From Cellulomonas sp. Leaf334 (GTDB taxonomy: Bacteria > Actinomycetota > Actinomycetes > Actinomycetales > Cellulomonadaceae): a DNA stretch of 64,000 bases. Of this stretch, positions 1-7,659 are shown one piece after another. How positions within the stretch are numbered: the first letter of the stretch is position 1; each line of letters opens with the position of its first letter. Under the pieces are notes generated by a model. It saw only the letters and a list, made by a program, of their open reading frames with translations. It ran no database searches and had not been told where the DNA came from. Both the position numbers and the translations under genes were made by a program. The stretch lies in assembly GCF_001424195.1 (NCBI RefSeq), contig NZ_LMOO01000005.1, positions 423,646-487,645 on the forward strand. The letters are read 5' to 3'.

Positions 1-420
1 GAGGAGCAGTTCATGCTCTGGCGCCGGTCCTACGACTTCCCGCCGCCGGACATCGAGCTCGGCTCGGAGTTCTCGCAGGACGCGGACCCGCGCTACGCCG
101 GCGAGCCCATCCCGCGCGCCGAGGCGCTCGAGCAGGTCCTCGTCCGCGCGCTGCCGTACTGGGAGTCGGACATCGTCCCCGACCTGCGCTCGGGCAAGAC
201 CGTCCTGGTCGCGGCGCACGGCAACTCGATCCGCGCCCTGGTCAAGCACCTGGACGACGTCGACAGCAGCACCATCGCCGGCATCAACATCCCGACCGGC
301 ATCCCGCTGCTCTACACGCTCGACGAGGAGACGCTGAAGCCCACCAACCCGGGCGGCACGTACCTGGACCCGGAGGCCGCGGCGGAAGCCATCAAGGCGG
401 TCGCCAACCAGGGCCGCTGA
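1..420 (+). CDS. gpmA: 2,3-bisphosphoglycerate-dependent phosphoglycerate mutase, C-terminal part
   Basis: The open frame runs from the window edge, so the start lies outside. About 139 residues of the C-terminal half are visible. They include the [13 protein letters not shown] stretch, the [17 protein letters not shown] stretch carrying the second catalytic histidine region of the dPGM family, and the [11 protein letters not shown] segment near the end. The enzyme interconverts 3- and 2-phosphoglycerate in glycolysis in the cytosol. In mycobacteria gpm1 lies directly before senX3-regX3; here alkyl-sulfatase and phoU genes intervene. The fragment looks intact to its TGA. Confidence 0.95.
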   Translation, partial: EEQFMLWRRSYDFPPPDIELGSEFSQDADPRYAGEPIPRAEALEQVLVRALPYWESDIVPDLRSGKTVLVAAHGNSIRALVKHLDDVDSSTIAGINIPTGIPLLYTLDEETLKPTNPGGTYLDPEAAAEAIKAVANQGR

Positions 421-435
421 CCCCTCTTCTTCACG

Positions 436-479
436 ACGTCCGAGGAAGTGAGCGCTCTGACGCTCGCTTCCTCGGACGT
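436..479. repeat. 19-bp inverted repeat (palindromic element, ACGTCCG ends)
   Basis: Arms at 436-454 and 461-479 are complementary with one mismatch (a G-T wobble) around the loop CTCTGA. It lies 16 bases after the gpmA stop and could act as a terminator, but no T-tract follows. Its outer ends ACGTCCG/CGGACGT match those of the palindromes at 2358-2467 and 27156-27261, while the interior differs. Confidence 0.8.
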
Positions 480-539
480 TGCTGTCTGACCGGACCTCCG
501 GACATGCCCGGGGGGTCCGGGTCTGATTGACTCCGAAGC

Positions 540-2351
540 ATGACGATGCCGTCTTTCGAGGACACCTCCGACTTCGACGACGCCGAGCGGGGGAAGATCG
601 CCGACATCCCCTCCGAGCGGATCCTGGGCGCCGACGGCCACGTCGTCTGGGACCCGCAGCGGTACGACTTCCTGACGGGGGACTGCCCGCCGACCGTCCA
701 CCCGAGCCTCTGGCGGCAGTCCCGGCTCGCCGCGATCGGGGGTCTCTTCGAGGTCGTCGAGGGCATCTACCAGGTGCGCCAGTACGACCTGTCCAACATG
801 TCCTTCATCGAGGGCGACGAGGGCGTGATCGTCGTCGACACCCTCACCGCCACCGAGACGGCGGCCGCCGCCCTCGCGCTCTACCGGTCCCACCGCGGCG
901 ACCGTCCCGTGACGGGCGTCGTCATCACGCACTCGCACGCGGACCACTACGGCGGCATGGCGGCGGTGATCGACGAGGGGGTCCCCGTCCTCGCGCCCGA
1001 GGGCCTGGTCGAGCACGCCGTCTCCGAGAACGTGTACGCCGGGTCGGCGATGTCCCGCAGAGCCGTCTACATGTACGCGTCCGACCTCGTCCCCGGGGCC
1101 GAGGGGCAGGTGGGCAGCGGGCTCGGCACGACCAACTCGAACGGCACGCTCTCGCTGGTCACCCCGACGGTCGACGTCACGGAGACCGGGTTCGAGCAGA
1201 CGGTCGACGGCGTCCGCATGGTGTTCCAGGTGACTCCGGGGACGGAGGCTCCCTCCGAGATGAACGTCTGGTTCCCCGACCACAAGGCGCTCTGCATGGC
1301 CGAGAACGCCACCCACACGCTGCACAACCTGCTCACGCTGCGCGGCGCCCAGGTGCGCGACCCGCGGAACTGGTCGCGCTACCTGCACGAGGCGCTCGAC
1401 CTGTGGGGCGACCAGGCCGACGTCGTGTTCGCCTCGCACCACTGGCCGACGTGGGGCACCGAGCGGATCAGGAGCTTCCTGTCGACGCAGCGTGACCTGT
1501 ACCAGTACCTGCACGACCAGACGCTCCGCCTGGCGAACCAGGGTCTCACCGGCATGGAGATCGCCGAGGTCTTCGAGCTGTCACCGGGACTGGAGCAGGC
1601 GTGGAACGCGCGGGGCTACTACGGGTCGGTCAGCCACAACGTGAAGGCGGTGTACCAGCGCTACCTCGGCTGGTTCGACGGCAACCCGGCCCACCTGTGG
1701 GAGCTGCCGCCCGAGAAGGAGGGGGCGCGGATCATCGCGCTCGCGGGTGGTGCCGACAAGGCGCTCGATGCCGTCGAGTCCCTGCTGGCCACGGGCGACA
1801 CCGACGACCTGCGCTGGGCGACCACCCTGGCCAGCCACGTCGTGTTCGGCGGCGGCGACGACGCCCGGGCGCGTGATCTGCTGGCCGCCGCGATGACCCG
1901 GTTGGGGCACGGCGCCGAGAACGCGACGTGGCGCAACTTCTACCTGCGGGGTGCCGAGGAGCTGCTCGGGGGGATCGCGGCGCCGCCCCCGGACCTGTCG
2001 ACACCCCAGGTCCTCAGCGGGCTCACGATCCCCCAGCTCTTCGACTCGATCGGCGTCCGCATCGACGGCCCTCGCGCCGGCTCGGAGCACCTGGCGATCG
2101 ACTGGGTGTTCACCGACGAGGTGCACACGTACCGCACGGAGCTGTCGAACGGTGCCCTCATCCACGCCGCGAAGGGTCCCCGCGCGACGGCCCCGGACCT
2201 CACGGTGACCCTCACCAAGCCCCTGCTCATCCAGCTGCTGTTCGTGCACGAGAAGGAAGGCATCGCGTTCGACGGCGACCAGGGCGCCCTGGGCCGCCTG
2301 CTGACCTACGTCGACTCGACGTCCAACACGTTCCCGATCGTCACCCCGTAA
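540..2351 (+). CDS. Alkyl sulfatase, SdsA/YjcS-type metallo-beta-lactamase fold
   Basis: This 603-residue protein matches the alkyl-sulfatase (SDS hydrolase) family in length and motifs. The zinc motif THSHADHYGG lies near residues 130-139. The family signatures MAENATHTLHNLLTLRG and FASHHWPTWG follow near residues 250 and 300, carrying the remaining metal ligands. The last 110 residues resemble the SCP2-like alkyl-sulfatase C-terminal domain. Known members cleave primary or secondary alkyl sulfate esters, releasing sulfate and alcohol. No signal peptide is visible, so the product is probably cytosolic. A second in-frame ATG lies two codons in. The gene is flanked on both sides by palindromic repeats and interrupts a phosphate-regulation neighbourhood. 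Exact substrate cannot be read from sequence. Confidence 0.9.
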   Translation: MTMPSFEDTSDFDDAERGKIADIPSERILGADGHVVWDPQRYDFLTGDCPPTVHPSLWRQSRLAAIGGLFEVVEGIYQVRQYDLSNMSFIEGDEGVIVVDTLTATETAAAALALYRSHRGDRPVTGVVITHSHADHYGGMAAVIDEGVPVLAPEGLVEHAVSENVYAGSAMSRRAVYMYASDLVPGAEGQVGSGLGTTNSNGTLSLVTPTVDVTETGFEQTVDGVRMVFQVTPGTEAPSEMNVWFPDHKALCMAENATHTLHNLLTLRGAQVRDPRNWSRYLHEALDLWGDQADVVFASHHWPTWGTERIRSFLSTQRDLYQYLHDQTLRLANQGLTGMEIAEVFELSPGLEQAWNARGYYGSVSHNVKAVYQRYLGWFDGNPAHLWELPPEKEGARIIALAGGADKALDAVESLLATGDTDDLRWATTLASHVVFGGGDDARARDLLAAAMTRLGHGAENATWRNFYLRGAEELLGGIAAPPPDLSTPQVLSGLTIPQLFDSIGVRIDGPRAGSEHLAIDWVFTDEVHTYRTELSNGALIHAAKGPRATAPDLTVTLTKPLLIQLLFVHEKEGIAFDGDQGALGRLLTYVDSTSNTFPIVTP

Positions 2352-2357
2352 CCCACA

Positions 2358-2407
2358 GCAACGTCCGCACTCGATCGGCCTGGAGGTCGACGGAGTGCGG
2401 ACGTTGC
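2358..2407. repeat. Palindromic repeat copy A (15-bp perfect arms)
   Basis: Arms GCAACGTCCGCACTC (2358-2372) and its exact reverse complement (2393-2407) enclose a 20-base loop. It lies six bases after the alkyl-sulfatase stop, between convergent genes, so it may serve as a bidirectional terminator. The ACGTCCGCACTC core recurs in three further copies in this window. Confidence 0.9.
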
Positions 2408-2423
2408 GTCGTCAGAGACGCGA

Positions 2424-2467
2424 ACGTCCGCACTCGATCGGGGTCCAGCCCCACGGAGTGCGGACGT
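2424..2467. repeat. Palindromic repeat copy B (12-bp arms plus inner stem)
   Basis: ACGTCCGCACTC at 2424-2435 pairs perfectly with 2456-2467. The loop contains its own GGGG/CCCC pairing around TCCAG, giving a two-part hairpin. It follows copy A by 16 bases and ends 13 bases before the phoU stop codon. Confidence 0.9.
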
Positions 2468-2480
2468 CGCGGTGGGTAGG

Positions 2481-3146
2481 TCAGTTGGCCGTGCGGTCCA
2501 GCTCCGGGCGGGCGGCGCCCGTCACCAGGTAGGTCACCCGGCGGGCGACCGAGACGCCGTGGTCGCCGAACCGCTCGTAGTACCGGCCCAGCAGCGTGAC
2601 GTCGATGGTCTCCTGCGTCGTGCCGGCCCAGGACCCGCCCAGCAGGGCCGCGAACGTGTCCTCGTGCAGCTCGTCGAGGAGGTCGTCGTCCTGCTCGATG
2701 CTCTCGGCCAGCTGGATCTCGCGGCTGTTCAGCAGCGTCGTGGTGCGCCGGGCGACGCGGACGGCGGCGTCGTGCATCTCGGCGAACGTGCCGGACAGCG
2801 CCTGCGGCACCGCGTGCCGGGGGTACCGGCCGCGGGCCACCTGGGCGACGTGCCGGGCGAGGTCGCCCATGCGCTCCAGCGACGCGCTCATGCGCAGCGC
2901 GGAGACGACGATCCGCAGGTCGGTGGCGACGGGCTGCTGCTGTGCGAGCAGCAGGACGCAGCGCTCGTCGAGGTCCCGCTCGATGGCGTCGATGGCCAGG
3001 TCGTCGGCGATCACGGACTCCGCGAGCGCGAGGTCGGCCGTGAGCAGCGCGATGCCGGCGTTGGTGATGGCCTGCTCGACCCGGCCGCTCATCGCCGCCA
3101 GGTCCTCGCCCAGCTGGTGCAGCTCGGCGTCGAAGATGTCCCGCAT
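2481..3146 (-). CDS. phoU: Phosphate-specific transport system accessory protein PhoU
   Basis: The 221-residue helical protein has two PhoU repeats (roughly residues 10-100 and 115-205). Each carries the E/D-rich helix pattern of the family, for example SASLERMGDLARHVAQVA near residue 90 and LGRYYERFGDHGVSVARRV near 190. PhoU links the Pst transporter to the sensor kinase and holds the system off when phosphate is plentiful. A GAGAGGGAG ribosome-binding site precedes the ATG. A PHO-box-like repeat sits just upstream on the same strand, and senX3-regX3 and pstSCAB follow nearby. All parts of the phosphate circuit are therefore present in one block. Confidence 0.95.
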   Translation of the reverse strand: MRDIFDAELHQLGEDLAAMSGRVEQAITNAGIALLTADLALAESVIADDLAIDAIERDLDERCVLLLAQQQPVATDLRIVVSALRMSASLERMGDLARHVAQVARGRYPRHAVPQALSGTFAEMHDAAVRVARRTTTLLNSREIQLAESIEQDDDLLDELHEDTFAALLGGSWAGTTQETIDVTLLGRYYERFGDHGVSVARRVTYLVTGAARPELDRTAN

Positions 3147-3201
3147 GTGCTCCCTCTCGTGCCGCGACGGCAGGTGCCGCGCGCAGCGTCAGGCTGCCAT
3201 C

Positions 3202-3234
3202 GGCAGGTGAACAGTCGGGCGCGGGCAGGTGAAC
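3202..3234 (-). promoter_or_regulatory. PHO-box-like direct repeats upstream of phoU
   Basis: On the minus strand two exact copies of GTTCACCTGCC (3224-3234 and 3202-3212) start 22 bases apart, which is two turns of the 11-base period of actinobacterial PHO boxes. The unit between them is degenerate. The same GTTCACCTGC unit occurs before pstS. Likely bound by RegX3. Confidence 0.75.
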
Positions 3235-3312
3235 GGACGACGGCCGTTCAGGGGGGACGGGGCCGCGGCGACGATCTGCGGCGTTTCGTCCCCATCGTGC
3301 CCCGTGAAGCCC

Positions 3313-3318
3313 TAGCCT
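3313..3318 (+). promoter_or_regulatory. Candidate -10 element TAGCCT for the small membrane-protein genes
   Basis: TAGCCT fits the actinobacterial TANNNT -10 pattern and lies 57 bases before the ATG at 3376. The -35 region is not obvious. Assigned by position only. Confidence 0.4.
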
Positions 3319-3375
3319 GCGAAGAGATCGTCCTGCTGGTCAGAGGGACCAGACCAACCACAGGGGAGATGCACG

Positions 3376-3777
3376 ATGGCACAGAAGGTCACTGCCTGGG
3401 TCGGCTGGGTGTGGTTCGCGGCGTTCGCGATCCTCGTCTCAGGACTGTTCAACATCATCTCCGGGGCGGTGGCGGTGTTCTCCCCGAAGACGGTCGTCTC
3501 CTGGTCGCCCGACGGCATCGCGGTCGTCGACGTGTCGACGTGGGGGTGGGTGCACCTGGTCCTGGGGGTGCTGCTGCTGTTCGTGGGGTTCGCGCTGTTC
3601 TCCGGCGCCGGATGGGCGCGCGTGATCGCGATCGTGCTGGTGATCGTCAACCTCGTCGCGCAGTTCGTCTCGCTGCCGATCACCCCGTGGTGGTCGCTGA
3701 TCGCCATCGTCCTGGACTTCTTCATCCTGTGGGCCCTGACGGTGCACGGCGATGAGGTCGCGCGGGCCAACCGCTGA
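3376..3777 (+). CDS. Four-helix integral membrane protein, DUF7144-like
   Basis: The 133-residue protein is almost wholly hydrophobic, with four predicted membrane segments (about 8-30, 55-77, 82-102 and 108-126). It resembles small DUF7144-type membrane proteins found in many actinobacteria, whose role is unknown. GGGGAG ends eight bases before the ATG and supports this start. It is followed 31 bases later by another small membrane protein gene, which may be co-transcribed. Its place between phoU and senX3 suggests, but does not prove, a link with phosphate or envelope stress. Confidence 0.75.
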   Translation: MAQKVTAWVGWVWFAAFAILVSGLFNIISGAVAVFSPKTVVSWSPDGIAVVDVSTWGWVHLVLGVLLLFVGFALFSGAGWARVIAIVLVIVNLVAQFVSLPITPWWSLIAIVLDFFILWALTVHGDEVARANR

Positions 3778-3808
3778 GCAGGGTCAGAGAAACAGGGAGG
3801 GAATGGCG

Positions 3809-4291
3809 ATGACGACATTCACGGCGTGGAAGTTCGACACGGTCGACGGGGCCCAGAAGGCCGTCCTGGCGCTCAAGGGTGCACAGGGTGACGGTCTGGT
3901 CAAGATCGTCGACCACGCGGTCATCAGCTGGCCGGAGGGCGCCGACAAGCCCGAGATGCACCACTCGCACGACGACAAGCTGCGGGGCACCGGCTGGGGG
4001 GCGTTCTGGGGCCTGCTGTTCGGCGGCCTGTTCTTCGTGCCGCTCCTCGGGGTCGCCGTGGGTGCGGCCGCCGGCGCGATCACCAAGGCGGTGTCCGCGG
4101 TCGGGATCCCGGAGAGCCAGCTCGACGAGATCCGCGCGCAGATCACCGTCGGCACGTCGCTGCTGTGCGCCGTGACGGAGAACGCGGACATGGACCGGCT
4201 GGGCGAGCGGCTGCACGGTCTGCACAGCACGCTCATCGCGACGAACCTGACGGACGCCGAGCGGTCGCTCCTGCTGGAGACGTTCGGCTGA
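3809..4291 (+). CDS. DUF1269-family membrane protein
   Basis: About 160 residues. The order is typical of DUF1269: an N-terminal ferredoxin-like stretch (FDTVDGAQKAVLALK), a glycine-rich hydrophobic hairpin in the middle (GTGWGAFWGLLFGGLFFV, then LLGVAVGAAAGAITKAV), and a C-terminal stretch ending LLLETFG. The function of the family is unknown. Two ATGs are possible, at 3803 and 3809. The second is preferred because GGAGG at 3796-3800 lies eight bases before it and only two bases before the first. Confidence 0.8.
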   Translation: MTTFTAWKFDTVDGAQKAVLALKGAQGDGLVKIVDHAVISWPEGADKPEMHHSHDDKLRGTGWGAFWGLLFGGLFFVPLLGVAVGAAAGAITKAVSAVGIPESQLDEIRAQITVGTSLLCAVTENADMDRLGERLHGLHSTLIATNLTDAERSLLLETFG

Positions 4292-4292
4292 G

Positions 4293-4314
4293 CATGAACG
4301 GCCGGTGAACGCTG
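4293..4314 (+). promoter_or_regulatory. PHO-box-like repeat upstream of senX3
   Basis: TGAAC occurs at 4295-4299 and 4306-4310, exactly 11 bases apart, as the reverse orientation of the GTTCA core seen before pstS. It lies about 60-75 bases upstream of the TAGGGT -10 element (4371-4376) and suggests autoregulation of senX3-regX3. The flanking bases match less well than in the other two boxes. Confidence 0.55.
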
Positions 4315-4383
4315 GCCGACGGACGCGGCCCGAGGGGCGACATCGGCGTGTCGCACCCTCGGGCGCGTCCTAGGGTGAGGCTC

Positions 4384-5568
4384 GTGGACGGGATCGACGG
4401 GCTCATGCTCCTCCTCGCCGGCGGGCTCGGCCTGCTGGTGGGGGTCTGGGCGACCCTGGCGTTCCGGTGGAGCGAACGGTCGCAGCGCGACGTGCCGCCG
4501 CAGCCGGCGTCCGCGCTCGACGACGGGCTGGTCCGCACGCTCGCGGTGCTCCGCTCGGCCGCGGTGGTGCTCGACGAGACCGACCACGTGGTGCGGGCGA
4601 GCGCGCCGGCCCACGCCCTCGGCATCGTCCGGGACGGTCGGGTCGCCCCGGCGGCGATCCGTGACCTGATCGCGCTGGTCCGGCGGGACGGGGTGATCCG
4701 CGACGAGGTGCTCGAGGTGCCGCGCGGCCCGGTCGGCCCGGGCGTGCTGATGGTGCAGGTGCGGGTCGCGCAGGTCAGCTCGGACCACCTCGTGGTGCTG
4801 GCGGAGGACCTGACGCAGGCGCGGCGCCTGGAGGCGATCCGGCGCGACTTCGTCGTCAACGTCTCCCACGAGCTCAAGACCCCGGTGGGCGCGCTCGCGC
4901 TCCTGGCCGAGACGGTCCAGGACGCCGCCGACGACCCGGAGGCCGTCCGCCGGTTCGCGGGCCGGATGCAGGCGGAGGCGACGCGGCTGTCCGCGCTGGT
5001 GCACGAGATCATCGAGCTGTCCCGGCTGCAGGTCGCGGGGGCGCTCGGGCAGGTCGGGCTGGTCGACGTGGACACCGTCCTGTCGGAGGCCGTCGACCGT
5101 GCCCGCACGACCGCGGAGGCCAAGCAGGTCCGGCTCGACATCGGCGGGGTGCGCGGCACGCGTGTGCTGGGCCAGCACGACCTGCTGGTCACGGCGGTGC
5201 GCAACCTGCTGGACAACGCCGTCGCGTACTCCGGCGACGCGTCGCACGTCGGCGTGGGGGTCCGCACCGACGGCGAGCTAGTCGAGATCGCGGTGGTCGA
5301 CGAGGGGATCGGCATCACCGCGGCCGAGCAGGAGCGCGTGTTCGAGCGGTTCTACCGCGTGGACCCCGCGCGCTCGCGCGACACCGGGGGCACCGGGCTC
5401 GGACTGTCCATCGTCAAGCACGTCGCGGCGGACCACGGCGGTGAGGTGACCGTCTGGTCGCAGCCCGGCCGGGGGTCGACGTTCACGTTGCGTCTGCCGC
5501 GCGCGGAGGACGAGCCCGCAGCAGTCGCCGAACCCCAAGGAGCGCACGTGCGCCGGAGCGCGTCATGA
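4384..5568 (+). CDS. senX3: Phosphate-sensing histidine kinase SenX3
   Basis: About 394 residues. One N-terminal membrane segment (about 8-28) is followed by a PAS-like region (60-140) and the dimerisation helix with VNVSHELKTPVGAL, whose histidine near residue 162 is the phosphorylation site. The ATPase domain has an N-box near 273 (LLDNAVAYSG), VVDEGIGI, and TGLGLSIVKH. The GTG at 4384 is chosen because TAGGGT ends seven bases before it, so the message is probably leaderless. An in-frame ATG at 4348 lies upstream of that promoter. Its stop overlaps the regX3 start (ATGA). Paired with RegX3 it controls phosphate-limitation genes. Confidence 0.93.
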   Translation: MDGIDGLMLLLAGGLGLLVGVWATLAFRWSERSQRDVPPQPASALDDGLVRTLAVLRSAAVVLDETDHVVRASAPAHALGIVRDGRVAPAAIRDLIALVRRDGVIRDEVLEVPRGPVGPGVLMVQVRVAQVSSDHLVVLAEDLTQARRLEAIRRDFVVNVSHELKTPVGALALLAETVQDAADDPEAVRRFAGRMQAEATRLSALVHEIIELSRLQVAGALGQVGLVDVDTVLSEAVDRARTTAEAKQVRLDIGGVRGTRVLGQHDLLVTAVRNLLDNAVAYSGDASHVGVGVRTDGELVEIAVVDEGIGITAAEQERVFERFYRVDPARSRDTGGTGLGLSIVKHVAADHGGEVTVWSQPGRGSTFTLRLPRAEDEPAAVAEPQGAHVRRSAS

Positions 5569-6284
5569 CCCGGATCCTGCTCGTCGAGGACGAGGAGTCC
5601 TACCGCGACCCGCTGACGTACCAGCTGGAGCGCGAGGGCTTCGACGTGGTCACGGCCGCGACCGGCCCGGAGGCGCTCACGAAGTTCGACGAGTTCGGCG
5701 CCGACCTGGTGCTCCTCGACCTCATGCTCCCCGGCCTGCCCGGCACCGAGGTGTGCCGCCGCCTGCGGCTGGTCAGCGACGTGCCCGTCATCATGCTCAC
5801 CGCCAAGGACGACGAGATCGACAAGGTCGTCGGACTGGAGCTGGGCGCCGACGACTACGTCACCAAGCCGTACTCGTCGCGCGAGCTGCTGGCCCGCGTC
5901 CGCGCGGTGCTGCGTCGCCGGGAGGCGGTCGTGGTCGCGGCGGGTGCGTCCGCCGCACCCGTCCCCGTGGACGACGACGAGCTCGTCGCCGGACCCGTGC
6001 GCATGGACGTCGAGCGGCACACCGTCCGGGTGCGCGACGAGCTGGTCGCGTTCCCCCTCAAGGAGTTCGAGCTGCTCGAGCTGCTGCTGCGCAACGCGGG
6101 CCGGGTGCTCACGCGCGGCCAGCTGATCGACCGCATCTGGGGCTCGGACTACGTGGGCGACACCAAGACGCTCGACGTCCACGTCAAGCGCGTCCGCGCC
6201 AAGATCGAGGTCGACCCCGCGGACCCGACCCTGCTGCTCACGGTCCGAGGCCTCGGGTACAAGCTCGCCGACGACGGGGAGTAG
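5565..6284 (+). CDS. regX3: Response regulator RegX3, OmpR/PhoB family
   Basis: The 239-residue protein has a receiver domain (1-115) with the acidic pair LLVEDEE, phospho-acceptor Asp near 52 in VLLDLMLPG and the conserved lysine in YVTKPYS. A linker of about 30 residues leads to an OmpR-type winged helix ending RGLGYKL. It overlaps senX3 by four bases and ends about 140 bases before pstS. PHO-box-like repeats before phoU, senX3 and pstS are its likely targets. Confidence 0.95.
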   Translation: MTRILLVEDEESYRDPLTYQLEREGFDVVTAATGPEALTKFDEFGADLVLLDLMLPGLPGTEVCRRLRLVSDVPVIMLTAKDDEIDKVVGLELGADDYVTKPYSSRELLARVRAVLRRREAVVVAAGASAAPVPVDDDELVAGPVRMDVERHTVRVRDELVAFPLKEFELLELLLRNAGRVLTRGQLIDRIWGSDYVGDTKTLDVHVKRVRAKIEVDPADPTLLLTVRGLGYKLADDGE

Positions 6285-6314
6285 CCCCGGACGCACGTCC
6301 GACTCGACGGCCAC

Positions 6315-6370
6315 CGTTCACCTGCGGTTCACCCGTTGCCGTCCACCCGGTCACGTCGACTTCCTACGGT
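6315..6370 (+). promoter_or_regulatory. pstS promoter: PHO box and -10 element
   Basis: Two 11-base units, CGTTCACCTGC (6315-6325) and GGTTCACCCGT (6326-6336), lie directly head to tail, and a weaker third unit follows (6337-6347). TACGGT at 6365-6370 is a good -10, so the repeats occupy the -35 region, as expected for a PhoB-type activator. The leader carries a small hairpin (GCGCAC 6381-6386 with GTGCGC 6393-6398). Confidence 0.8.
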
Positions 6371-6422
6371 CAGCATCGCCGCGCACACATCGGTGCGCAC
6401 CTGATCGACAGGACGGAACACA

Positions 6423-7538
6423 GTGAAGCTCTCCCTCCACGGCCGGATCGGCGCGATCGCCCTCACCGGCGCCCTCGCCCTCTCCCTCGCGGCCTGCGGA
6501 TCGGACGACCCCACCGGGTCCGGCGACAGCACGTCCGGCGCCCCCGAGCAGGCCAGCGAGCTCAGCGGTGACCTGAACGGTGCAGGCGCCACGTCGCAGG
6601 AGAAGGCGATGGATGCCTGGCGTGCCGGCTTCCAGAGCGCCAACCCCGACGTCAACATCAACTACGACCCCGTCGGCTCCGGCGGCGGTCGCACGCAGTT
6701 CCTCGACGGCTCGGTCCAGTTCGCGGGATCCGACTCCGCCCTGAAGCCGGAGGAGCTCGACGCGGCGAAGGAGGTCTGCACCACCGAGGCCGTCGACCTG
6801 CCCCTGTACGTCAGCCCGATCGCCGTCGTGTTCAACCTCGAGGGTGTGACCGAGCTCAACATGTCGGCCGCCACGATCGCCGGGATCTTCGACGGCAAGA
6901 TCACCTCGTGGGACGCACCGGAGATCGCGGCCGACAACCCCGACGCGACGCTGCCGGCCGAGACCATCACGCCCGTGCACCGCTCGGACGAGTCGGGTAC
7001 CACGGAGAACTTCACCGACTACCTGGCTGCTGCGTCCGAGGGCGCGTGGCCGTACGAGGCCGACGGCAACTGGCCCATCCCCGGTGGGGAGTCCGCCCAG
7101 GGCACCTCCGGCGTCATCCAGACGGTCCAGGGCGGCACGGGCACCATCACGTACGCGGACAACTCGGCCGCCGGGACGCTCGGCAAGGTGAGCCTGAAGG
7201 TCGGCGAGGAGTTCGTCGCACCGTCCGGTGAGGCCGCCGCCGCAGCCGTGGACGCGTCGCCCCGTGACGAGGAGCGTGCGGAGCACGACATCGTCGTCGA
7301 GATCGACCGGCAGACGACGGCCGCAGGCGCCTACCCGCTGGTCCTCGTGTCCTACAGCCTCGCGTGCCTGCAGTACCCCGACCAGGAGACCGCTGACCTG
7401 GTCAAGGGCTTCCTGAGCTACATCGCGAGCGCCGAGGGTCAGGCTGCGTCGGAGGAGGCCGCGGGCTCCGCGCCCATCTCGGACACGCTCCGCACCGACG
7501 TCCAGGCAGCGATCGACGCGATCACCGCAGCCGCCTGA
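6423..7538 (+). CDS. pstS: Phosphate ABC transporter substrate-binding lipoprotein PstS
   Basis: The 371-residue protein starts at a GTG preceded by AGGACGGA. A lipoprotein signal ends at LAACG, with the lipidated Cys near residue 25. The mature part has phosphate-binding motifs: GAGATSQ, DPVGSGGGRTQFLDG, FAGSDSAL and RSDESGTTENF. It captures phosphate outside the membrane for PstCA. It heads the pst operon and carries the best PHO box in the window. A strong stem-loop separates it from pstC, which would allow more PstS than permease to be made. Confidence 0.96.
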   Translation: MKLSLHGRIGAIALTGALALSLAACGSDDPTGSGDSTSGAPEQASELSGDLNGAGATSQEKAMDAWRAGFQSANPDVNINYDPVGSGGGRTQFLDGSVQFAGSDSALKPEELDAAKEVCTTEAVDLPLYVSPIAVVFNLEGVTELNMSAATIAGIFDGKITSWDAPEIAADNPDATLPAETITPVHRSDESGTTENFTDYLAAASEGAWPYEADGNWPIPGGESAQGTSGVIQTVQGGTGTITYADNSAAGTLGKVSLKVGEEFVAPSGEAAAAAVDASPRDEERAEHDIVVEIDRQTTAAGAYPLVLVSYSLACLQYPDQETADLVKGFLSYIASAEGQAASEEAAGSAPISDTLRTDVQAAIDAITAAA

Positions 7539-7548
7539 CGTCCGACCC

Positions 7549-7576
7549 GGTGGGGGCGGGTTCAGCCGCCCCCACC
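7549..7576 (+). promoter_or_regulatory. Intercistronic stem-loop between pstS and pstC
   Basis: GGTGGGGGCGG (7549-7559) pairs perfectly with 7566-7576 around the loop GTTCAG. There is no T-tract. It is better read as a transcript-stabilising or partial-termination structure than a full terminator. More GC-rich complementarity follows up to about 7630. Confidence 0.7.
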
Positions 7577-7659
7577 ACCCGCCGGTGGCGGGCCCGCCTC
7601 GGGGGGAGGACGGGTCCGCCGCCGGCGGTGCACCACCCACCACGAGCTGCAGGAGAGAA

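Noticed and set aside
4348..4383. Upstream ATG start for SenX3
   Set aside because: It precedes the likely TAGGGT -10 box, and the added residues (Arg/Pro-rich) are unlike known SenX3 starts.
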